In this document: one piece after another, positions 57,249 through 64,000 of the stretch
Position numbering within the stretch: the stretch's first letter is position 1
Layout: every line of letters starts with the position of its first letter
DNA from: Myxococcus sp. RHSTA-1-4
GTDB taxonomy: Bacteria > Myxococcota > Myxococcia > Myxococcales > Myxococcaceae
NCBI RefSeq assembly: GCF_020037125.1
Contig: NZ_JAIQDG010000005.1
Coordinates: 248,001 to 312,000 of the forward strand
Direction of reading: 5' to 3'
DNA: 64,000 nucleotides
Made by a program: the position numbers and the translations under genes
The notes under the pieces: model-generated
The model's database searches: none
What the model was told of the DNA's origin: nothing
Seen by the model: the letters and a program-made list of their open reading frames with translations, nothing else

Positions 57249-59288
57249 ATGCCCCCCCAGACCCGCTACGCCCATCCCTTCCTGCCCATCACCCGCGCCG
57301 ACATGCAGGCCCGGGGCTGGGAGCAGTGCGACATCATCATCGTGACGGGGGACGCGTACGTGGACCACCCGGCCTTCGGGCCGGTGCTCATCGCCCGCTT
57401 CCTGGAGGGCCGGGGCTTCAAGGTGGGGCTCCTCCCCCAGCCGGACTGGCACTCGGCCGAGCCCTTCAAGGCGCTGGGCCCGCCGCGCCTCTTCTTCGGG
57501 GTGGCCGCCGGCAACCTGGACTCGATGCTCAACCGGCTGACGGCCCAGAAGAAGAACCGCTCGGAGGACCAGTACAGCCCCGGCGGCCGCACCAGCTGCC
57601 GGCCGGACCGCGCCACCATCGTCTACGCGCAGCGCTGCCGCGAGGCCTACCCGGACGTCCCCATCATCCTGGGCGGAATCGAAGCCAGCCTGCGCCGCAT
57701 CGCCCACTATGACTACTGGAGCGACAAGGTGCGCCGCTCCATCCTCTTCGACTCCAAGGCGGACCTGCTCGTCTTCGGCATGGGCGAGCGCCCCATCATG
57801 GAGGTGGCGGACCGGATGCGCCGTGGCGAGCGCATCCAGGACCTCCGCGACGTGCGCGGCACCGCGTACATCATCAACGACGAGGAGATGCGCGCCCACG
57901 AGGCGGACCCGGCGAAGCGCGCCGCGGACCGCAAGACGGTGGTGCTGCCCCCATACGAGACGGTGGTGGCGGACAAGCACGCCTTCGCGGTGATGAGCCG
58001 CGACTTCCAGATGGAGACCAACCCGGGCAACGCGCGGCCGCTCGCGCAGCGCCACGGCAACCGCGCCATCTACATGAACCCGCCCGCGCTCCCCCTGGAG
58101 GACGGCGTGGGCGCCCCGGGCCCCGAGGGGCGCTCGGTGGCCATGGACGAGCTGTACGATTTGCCCTTCAACCGCGTCCCCCACCCCATCTACAAGGACG
58201 AGGGCATCCCCGCCTACGAGACGGTGAAGCACTCCATCGTCCTGATGCGCGGGTGCTTCGGCGGCTGCACCTTCTGCTCGATTACGGAGCACGAGGGCCG
58301 CGTCATCCAGAGCCGCTCCGCGGAGAGCGTGCTGCGCGAGGTGCGCGCGCTGCGGCGCATGGGTGACTTCCGGGGAACGATTACGGACCTCGGTGGCCCC
58401 ACGGCCAACATGTACAAGCTCAAGTGCAAGAGCGAGGACATCGAGAAGCGGTGCCGCAAGCTGTCCTGTGTCCACCCGGGCGTGTGTGAAAACCTCCAGA
58501 CGGACCACGGGCCGCTCATCGACCTGATGCGGGACGTGCGCGAGGAGGAAGGCGTCAAGCACGTCTTCATCGCCAGCGGCGTCCGGTACGACCTGGCGGA
58601 GCGCTCGCCGGAGTACGTGAAGGAGCTGGCCGCGCACCACGTGGGCGGGCAGCTCTCCGTGGCGCCCGAGCACGTGTCCCCTCGCGTGCTGGAGAAGATG
58701 AAGAAGCCCGGCATCGAGAGCTTCGAGCGCTTCCAGCGGATGTTCGCCTGCGCCAGCGAGGAGGCCGGAAAGGAGCAGTACGACATTCCCTACTTCATCA
58801 GCGGCCACCCGGGCTCCACGCTGGAGGACATGGTGGAGCTGGCGCTGTGGCTGAAGAAGAACGGGAAGCGGCCCCGGCAGGTGCAGGACTTCATCCCCAC
58901 GCCCATGGCCATGGCGACGGCCATGTACTACTCGGGCCTGGACCCGCTGAAGATGGAGCCCGTCTACACGGCGCAGGGCCTGCGCGAGAAGCGGATGCAG
59001 AAGGCGCTGCTGCTCTACTGGAACCCGGAGCAGTGGCCGCTGGCACGCGAGGCGCTGAAGCAGGCCGGCCGCGAGGACCTCATCGGCCGTGGCCCGCACG
59101 CGCTGGTGCCCCCGGAGACGCCCGCCGAGGCGGCCCGCCGCCAGCGCGCCGGGCAGCGGGACGACGAGGACGGGCCCCGCGAGCCGAGGAGCCCCGCCCC
59201 CCGGCAGCACTCCGGGCCCCGTCCCGGGGGACCGGGCGGCCCGGGACGTGGCGGCGCTCGCAGGCCCGGAGGTCCGCGTCCCCGCTGA
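57249..59288 (+). CDS. ygiQ: YgiQ-family radical SAM protein
   Basis: 679 residues from ATG 57249; the family N-terminus [18 protein letters not shown] decides the start. Radical SAM cluster [12 protein letters not shown] (Cys336, Cys340, Cys343), N-terminal domain with [20 protein letters not shown] and C-terminal ETNPGN...[14 protein letters not shown] pattern. The protein carries a long Arg/Pro/Gly-rich tail (residues about 615-679) typical of high-GC actinobacterial and myxobacterial versions. The exact chemistry is not known. It appears to be monocistronic. Confidence 0.93.
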   Translation: MPPQTRYAHPFLPITRADMQARGWEQCDIIIVTGDAYVDHPAFGPVLIARFLEGRGFKVGLLPQPDWHSAEPFKALGPPRLFFGVAAGNLDSMLNRLTAQKKNRSEDQYSPGGRTSCRPDRATIVYAQRCREAYPDVPIILGGIEASLRRIAHYDYWSDKVRRSILFDSKADLLVFGMGERPIMEVADRMRRGERIQDLRDVRGTAYIINDEEMRAHEADPAKRAADRKTVVLPPYETVVADKHAFAVMSRDFQMETNPGNARPLAQRHGNRAIYMNPPALPLEDGVGAPGPEGRSVAMDELYDLPFNRVPHPIYKDEGIPAYETVKHSIVLMRGCFGGCTFCSITEHEGRVIQSRSAESVLREVRALRRMGDFRGTITDLGGPTANMYKLKCKSEDIEKRCRKLSCVHPGVCENLQTDHGPLIDLMRDVREEEGVKHVFIASGVRYDLAERSPEYVKELAAHHVGGQLSVAPEHVSPRVLEKMKKPGIESFERFQRMFACASEEAGKEQYDIPYFISGHPGSTLEDMVELALWLKKNGKRPRQVQDFIPTPMAMATAMYYSGLDPLKMEPVYTAQGLREKRMQKALLLYWNPEQWPLAREALKQAGREDLIGRGPHALVPPETPAEAARRQRAGQRDDEDGPREPRSPAPRQHSGPRPGGPGGPGRGGARRPGGPRPR

Positions 59289-59328
59289 AGGTCTGGCAGA
59301 CTCGCGCGCCTTCCTTCAGGAGGGCGGA

Positions 59329-60051
59329 ATGCGTCGCGCGAGCAGGTGGCTGGGACTGGGCTGTGTGCTGGGGTTGATGAGCGGGTGCTCCTCGCTGTCG
59401 AAGGGGGTCGCCCCCAAAGCGCCGCCGGAGGCCGCGGCTCCGTCGGAGCAGAAGCCCACCTGCCCCGAGAGCATCGCGGATGAGCTGAACCTGGAGCTGG
59501 GCTTCCGGCCCCGGCTCGCCGCCCGCACGTGGCTGCCGGCGCTGACCTTCGAGCACCTTGGCTTCCAGCCGAAGGAGGTGGTGAAGCCCGCCTTCCAGCG
59601 GGAGGTGACGCTGGCATCAGGGCCGCTGCAGGTGTTCGGCTTGATGGAGCACAGCGCCACCGGCGCGGAGGGTGGCGGCTCCCTGGTGCTGGCGCGCCCA
59701 CACGCGGGCGGCTACTGCGTGGTGAATAGCTGGTCCACCTGGCAGCCGTCGCACGTGGGCCTGTCGCTCGCCGACACCTGGACGTCCCCGGATGGGAAGC
59801 GGTCCATCTTCCTGGTGAAGATGGACATGAGCGAGTCCCCGGACGGGCCCCAGACGCGCTGGGTGACGCTGGGCACGGATGGTGGGCGCATGTGGATTGC
59901 CCTGGGCGCCCCGCCGGAGCACCAGCTCATCGTCCCGGCGGTGACGCTCACCCCGAAGGGGAAGGACCTCTACCTCGACATCAAGCAGCGCTACGTCACC
60001 CGGCTGCGGCTGGGCGAGGACGGGCGCTTCATCATGCCGGCCAACCATTGA
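59329..60051 (+). CDS. Lipoprotein, unknown function
   Basis: 240 residues. AGGAGGGCGGA precedes ATG 59329. Signal with lipobox LMSGC. The mature part contains ELNLELGFRPRLAARTWLPA and VFGLMEHSATGAEGGGSLVL and resembles other myxobacterial exported proteins with no annotated domain. It starts 40 bases after the YgiQ gene, possibly on the same transcript. Confidence 0.75.
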   Translation: MRRASRWLGLGCVLGLMSGCSSLSKGVAPKAPPEAAAPSEQKPTCPESIADELNLELGFRPRLAARTWLPALTFEHLGFQPKEVVKPAFQREVTLASGPLQVFGLMEHSATGAEGGGSLVLARPHAGGYCVVNSWSTWQPSHVGLSLADTWTSPDGKRSIFLVKMDMSESPDGPQTRWVTLGTDGGRMWIALGAPPEHQLIVPAVTLTPKGKDLYLDIKQRYVTRLRLGEDGRFIMPANH

Positions 60052-60119
60052 CGGGACGGCCCGCGCCCCGGAATCGGGAGATTGAATAAACCGCCGGCAA
60101 TTTCGTCGGGGGGCGCACC

Positions 60120-60737
60120 ATGCTCTCCCTGCTCGCCATGTTGTGGTTGGCCTCCACACCCGTGGAGGCCCCCAAGCTTCCCGCACCGCGGCCCCCTCCT
60201 CCCGAGTGCCTGTCCTCTCAGGGGCGGACCGTGTGCGGGTACCAGTGCAAATCGAGCGGAACGAATACGGCGTGTGCCCGGACGCCGTATGGGGTGTGTC
60301 AGGTCCTGGCCGGTATCGTCCACTGCTGGGACCCACCGAAGGTGGTCATCCACCACCCGGCCGGCCCGAGCGAAAAGCCCGAGTGCATGGAGAGCCGCGG
60401 CAAGGTGGCCTGTGGCTACAACTGCCGGCTCTTCAATGGAGAGGTGGCCTGCAACCAGACGCCCTACGGCGTGTGCAGCACCCACTTCCACCAGCTCGTC
60501 TGCTGGGACCCGCCGGAGAGCGTCATCCACGAGTTCGGCGCGAAGACGCCCGAGCCCCGCTGCCTCAACGCCTCCGAGGCGGTGAGCTGTGGCTACGACT
60601 GCAAGGCCACTCGCGCGGAGGTGCGGTGCGCCAGCACGCCCAACGGGGTGTGCCGGCTCGACAACAACCGCTTCACCTGCTTCGACCCGCCGTCACTGCT
60701 TCACTGCGACCACAGCTCGCCGCCGCCCGCGGACTGA
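60120..60737 (+). CDS. Secreted protein of three identical-spacing six-cysteine repeats
   Basis: 205 residues. A short signal peptide (LLAMLWLASTPVEA) leads to three repeats with cysteines at 30-39-43-52-60-69, 89-98-102-111-119-128 and 148-157-161-170-178-187. The spacing C-x8-C-x3-C-x8-C-x7-C-x8-C is exactly conserved in all three, with the shared words CGYxC and TP(Y/N)GVC and a terminal C(W/F)DPP. Each repeat probably folds with three disulfides. I do not recognise the family. The next gene lies about 180 bases downstream. Confidence 0.75.
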   Translation: MLSLLAMLWLASTPVEAPKLPAPRPPPPECLSSQGRTVCGYQCKSSGTNTACARTPYGVCQVLAGIVHCWDPPKVVIHHPAGPSEKPECMESRGKVACGYNCRLFNGEVACNQTPYGVCSTHFHQLVCWDPPESVIHEFGAKTPEPRCLNASEAVSCGYDCKATRAEVRCASTPNGVCRLDNNRFTCFDPPSLLHCDHSSPPPAD

Positions 60738-60913
60738 CACGGCGTGGGCTACCTTCGCGGTGGCCTCGCCGGAGTACTGCGAGCCCATGCAATGGGATGC
60801 TCGGAGCCCCAACCACCGGGAGCCCGGGACGCGGCAACCCGCCGGGCACCATCACATGGGAATGGAAGCCCTCGCTGTGGCACCATGGCACCACGTCGGG
60901 CGGCCGTCGGGTC

Positions 60914-62068
60914 ATGACTTCTCCGGGGAATCTCCAGCAACACAGCACCCAGGACTGGGGCGCGCCGCGCGGCGTCCTGCCATGGGGCGCGCTGATGCTC
61001 GCGCTCGGCCTCGCGTGCTCACGGAATCCTCCGCCCCCGCTCACCCATGAGGCCTACGTGTGGCAGCGGGACTGGAGCCCGGAGCTGAGCGGAGCCCTCG
61101 CGGAGGCGCCTCCGGAGCTGGGCGCGCTGCGAGTGCTGGCCCGCGAGCGCTCGGGCTCCGCGCGAACCCCGGTGGACATCGGCGTGGACGTGGAGTCCCT
61201 GGCGCGCTCCGGCCGCGAGGTGGTGGCGGTGATGCGGGTGGATGGCACGGCGCCGCTCGACGGAATCTCCCTGGAAGAAGTCGCCGTCCACGCCCGCGCC
61301 TGGAAGGCCCGCGGCGTGCGAGTCCGCGGCCTCGAGGTGGACCACGACTGCGCCACCCCCGCCCTGCCCCGCTACGCGGACTGGCTGGAGCATGAACGGG
61401 CGCTCCTCCAGGGCCAGGGCCTGACGCTCTCCATCACCGCGCTGCCCACCTGGGCCTCCTCGCCGGAGGTGAAGCGGCTGGCCTCCATCCCCGATGACGT
61501 CGTCCTCCAGGTCCACGCGGTGCGCGCCCCCACGCTCTTCACCCCCGAGGAGGCACAACGCTTCGTGGAGTCCTGGTCGAAGGCCACCGGCCGCGCCTTC
61601 CGCGTCGCGCTGCCCACCTACCGCGTGCGGCTGCGCGACGGGACGCGCCTGTCCGCGGAGCCCCGCGAGGTCGCCCGCCTCCTGGCCCTGCTGCGCGAGC
61701 GCCCCGTGCCCGGTGTGACGGGCATCCTCTGGTTCCGGCTCGGCCACCGGGGAGACCCGGACGCGTGGAGCCCGTCCACGCTGCAGGCGGTGGTGCGCGG
61801 AGAACCGCTGACACCGCGCCTCACGCCCCGGCTGGTGGACGCGGGCGGGGGCACACGGGACATCGTCATCGAGAACACCGGCCGCGTGGACGCGGAAGCG
61901 CCCGCGCGCCTCACCCTCAATGGAAACCTGGAGGTCCTGGATGGCGTGGGCGGTTATGCCCCGCACGGGGCCTCCCTCGTGGCGCGCACGCCTCCCCGCC
62001 TGCGCGCCGGCGAGCGACGCGTGGTCGGCTTCGTGCGGGGAACCGAGGTGTCACTTGCCGTGCCGTAG
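60914..62068 (+). CDS. DUF3142 family lipoprotein
   Basis: 384 residues. ATG 60914 gives a long N-region and a hydrophobic stretch ending in lipobox LGLAC. The body matches DUF3142: EAYVWQRDWSPELSGALAEA near the N-terminus, VEVDHDCATPALPRYADWL-like sequence (GLEVDHDCATPALPRYADWL), LPTYRVRLRDG and VPGVTGILWFRLGHRGDPDA. The family is a predicted TIM-barrel glycosidase-like group. It overlaps the downstream TTG-started gene by 14 bases. Confidence 0.82.
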   Translation: MTSPGNLQQHSTQDWGAPRGVLPWGALMLALGLACSRNPPPPLTHEAYVWQRDWSPELSGALAEAPPELGALRVLARERSGSARTPVDIGVDVESLARSGREVVAVMRVDGTAPLDGISLEEVAVHARAWKARGVRVRGLEVDHDCATPALPRYADWLEHERALLQGQGLTLSITALPTWASSPEVKRLASIPDDVVLQVHAVRAPTLFTPEEAQRFVESWSKATGRAFRVALPTYRVRLRDGTRLSAEPREVARLLALLRERPVPGVTGILWFRLGHRGDPDAWSPSTLQAVVRGEPLTPRLTPRLVDAGGGTRDIVIENTGRVDAEAPARLTLNGNLEVLDGVGGYAPHGASLVARTPPRLRAGERRVVGFVRGTEVSLAVP

Positions 62069-64000
62069 CCTGTTCGCGTCCCTGGTCGTCCTCCTGCTGC
62101 TCGCGCCCGTGCGCGATGCAGACGCTTGCGGCCCCGACTTCCCGCCCGACCTGCTGACGGACAGGGCCGGCACCCTGGCGGAGTTGCCGGATGGGCGCTT
62201 CTCACTCGAGGCCTCCCGGCTGCTGCCGAAGCCGGCGGACACCTTCCAGGTGGTGGAGTCCTCGGAGCCGGAAGACGCCCGGACGGGAGGCGGCGCCCGC
62301 GAGACGGCGCTGTACGCCGAAGGCGCGAAGGCGTGGCATGCCGGAGACCTGGAGCAGGCGCGAGCCCGCTTCCAGGACGTGCTCTCGCTGCCTCCGGAAG
62401 AGCGCCGCCGCTTCTCCACCTTCGCCGCGTTCATGCTGGCGCGGACGTCAGGGGCCGGATTCCAGCACGAGGCGCGGCCCCGCTTCGCCGAGGTGCGAGA
62501 GCTGGCCCGGCAGGGCTTCGACGACCCGCTGGGGCTGGCGGTGGCGAGCCTTGGCGAGGAGGCGCGCCTCCTGCTCGACCAGGGCGATGATGCCGGCGCC
62601 ATCCGGCTCTACGCGGAGCAGGCCGCGCACGGGAGCGGCTCCGCGACGACGTCGCTGCTGCTGGTGGCGCGGGCGCTCAGCCGGAACGAGGCCCGCCTCC
62701 GCGAGGCGTTGAAGGACCCGCTGGCCCAGCGGCTGATGGCGACCTTCGCCTGGACGCGCGGCCAGGAGTGGCAGTGGGCGGACGACGGAGCATCCGTCGG
62801 CCTGCAGCGCCTGCTGGACGCGCTCGCGTCCGTGCCCGGCGTGGCGGGAGCGGACCGGCTGGCGGCGGCCGCGTGGCGCGTGGGCCGCTTCGACCTCGCG
62901 GAGCGCTTCGCGGGCCAGGAGCACACCCCGCTGGATGCGTGGGTGAAGGCGAAGCTGGCCCTGCGCCGGGGAGACCGGACGGCGGCGGAGCAGCACCTCG
63001 CGGAGGCCACCCAGGGACTGCCCGAGGCGGAGGACTGGTCGGGCGACGGCGAGTGGTACCCCCAGCGTCCCCGGGCGCGCGCGGAGGGGGAGCGGGCCCT
63101 GCTCGCCCTCATGCAGGGGGACTTCACCCGGTCCGCGGAGCAGGTGGCGGCGAGCTGCTCCTGGGCGGACATGGCGTACGTGGCCGAGCGCGTGCTCACT
63201 GTGGAGGAGCTGAAGCGCTTCGTGGCGGCGTACACCCCTGAGGCGGATGCGCGGTGCAAGCCCGAGCTGGCGAACCTCTGGGACGACGACGCCCGGGAGG
63301 GAACGAACAGCCTGACCCGGCGGCTGCGCCTGCTGCTCGCCCGGCGCCTGCTGCGCACGGGCGCGGGCGCGGAGGCACTGGAGTACTTCCGGGGCACGCC
63401 GTTCGAGCAGCCGGCACGCCAGTACCTGGACGCCCGGGAGCGCGCCCGCGCGGCGGACAACGAGATTGACCGCGCCAGGGCCCTCTTCGACGCGGCACTG
63501 CTCGCGCGCCGGGCGGGGATGGAAATCCTGGGCACCGAGGCCGCGCCGGACTGGGCGCAGACCGACGGCATGTATGACAGGGGCGAGTACGACGGGCCGC
63601 CCGAGCTGCCGCCCGAGCAGGACACCGTCCGCCGGAAGATGGCGGAGCTGCCCCTCGTCTCGGCCTCCGAGCAACAGCGGCTGACCGCCCATGCGCCGCC
63701 GCACGCGTTCCGCTTCCACTACCGCTCCACGGCGGCGGACCTCGCCGAGCAGGCCGCCGCGCTGGTGCCTCCGCGCAGCCAGGCGTATGCGGTGCTGCTC
63801 TGCCACGCGGCGCGCTTCACCGCGTCCAATGAGCCGGAGCGCGGCAAGCGCCTCTGGCGCATGTACGTGAAGAACGGAGCGCTGCGCGCCGGCGAGGACA
63901 TGCTCTTCGGCCAGGAGTGCCCGGAGCCCGACTTCGAGCGGGCGCGGGCACAGCAACCGAAGCTCTCCCTCCCCTGGAAGGGAATGCGGCGCCGCACGCT
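62055..64000 (+). CDS. Repeat-rich exported protein, TTG start, 3' end beyond window
   Basis: At least 648 residues; the frame stays open to the window edge. The start is TTG 62055, chosen because GAGGTG lies just upstream and the frame begins with a signal peptide (SLFASLVVLLLLAPVRDADA). No ATG occurs at the 5' end. The protein is helical and TPR/Sel1-like (EGAKAWHAGDLEQARARFQD, AIRLYAEQAAHGSG, ALRRGDRTAAEQHLAEA). It overlaps the DUF3142 gene by 14 bases, so the two are coupled. Function unknown. Confidence 0.8.
   Translation, partial: MPCRSLFASLVVLLLLAPVRDADACGPDFPPDLLTDRAGTLAELPDGRFSLEASRLLPKPADTFQVVESSEPEDARTGGGARETALYAEGAKAWHAGDLEQARARFQDVLSLPPEERRRFSTFAAFMLARTSGAGFQHEARPRFAEVRELARQGFDDPLGLAVASLGEEARLLLDQGDDAGAIRLYAEQAAHGSGSATTSLLLVARALSRNEARLREALKDPLAQRLMATFAWTRGQEWQWADDGASVGLQRLLDALASVPGVAGADRLAAAAWRVGRFDLAERFAGQEHTPLDAWVKAKLALRRGDRTAAEQHLAEATQGLPEAEDWSGDGEWYPQRPRARAEGERALLALMQGDFTRSAEQVAASCSWADMAYVAERVLTVEELKRFVAAYTPEADARCKPELANLWDDDAREGTNSLTRRLRLLLARRLLRTGAGAEALEYFRGTPFEQPARQYLDARERARAADNEIDRARALFDAALLARRAGMEILGTEAAPDWAQTDGMYDRGEYDGPPELPPEQDTVRRKMAELPLVSASEQQRLTAHAPPHAFRFHYRSTAADLAEQAAALVPPRSQAYAVLLCHAARFTASNEPERGKRLWRMYVKNGALRAGEDMLFGQECPEPDFERARAQQPKLSLPWKGMRRRT

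Noticed and set aside
57216-59210. A 664-codon minus-strand frame inside the YgiQ gene
   Set aside because: The radical SAM cluster and the family N-terminus are on the plus strand; the antisense frame has none.

Overview
The DNA is very GC-rich, and the coding density, the strong GC preference at third codon positions, and the gene families all point to a predatory deltaproteobacterium of the Myxococcaceae (Myxococcus, Corallococcus or Pyxidicoccus type). Features typical of that group are many small lipoproteins, a SitA-like outer-membrane-exchange toxin with an Imm11-type neighbour, DUF1552/DUF1592 proteins, hybrid histidine kinases, a CHAT-domain protein and DUF3703. I see no rRNA, tRNA, CRISPR array or intact insertion sequence. 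The species is an inference.

Layout. (1) 1-4.7 kb is a decaying accessory segment. It holds an inverted repeat, the remains of an Ig/cadherin-like protein, an intact NERD-nuclease/UvrD helicase, and upstream of it two disrupted genes: a frameshifted and stopped small protein, and an XRE regulator broken by one in-frame TAG. (2) 4.7-14.4 kb holds cell-envelope lipoproteins (one with a JAMM metalloprotease motif, one very large VIT-vWA-TPR-DUF2135 protein), a truncated AHH toxin with its Imm11 partner, a protein that is 40% methionine, and an XRE-cupin regulator coupled to a 43-residue protein under paired palindromes. (3) 14.4-30.3 kb holds an M16 protease lipoprotein, a Tat-exported/GMC oxidoreductase pair, an AraC regulator, a ChaN-like lipoprotein, a spermidine-synthase-like lipoprotein, a HelD-like helicase, a histidine kinase, a Notum-like pectinacetylesterase and a YdjM-family membrane protein. 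(4) 30.4-46 kb holds the DUF1552/DUF1592 pair, rpiA, a beta-barrel protein divergent from a LysR/ArsC pair, an MshEN-domain protein, SGNH and alpha/beta hydrolases, a two-gene amino-acid ABC transporter, a response regulator/kinase pair and a cytochrome P450. (5) 46-64 kb holds an AlaX-type tRNA editing protein, then an ECF sigma factor coupled to a membrane anti-sigma protein that carries TPRs and a CHAT (caspase-like) protease domain plus a lipoprotein. Next come a double SF1 helicase, an EcsC/M48 pair, a YgiQ radical SAM protein, a protein with three identical-spacing six-cysteine repeats, a DUF3142 protein and a TTG-initiated repeat protein that runs off the end.

The most interesting candidate system is 47475-51550. 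The sigma factor, a zinc-finger anti-sigma factor fused in one polypeptide to a predicted caspase-like protease, and a lipoprotein are encoded head to tail, the first two with an ATGA overlap. This suggests a sigma factor whose inhibitor carries its own protease. Next to it, convergently transcribed, is an unusual protein with two complete SF1 helicases (Upf1-like plus UvrD-like).
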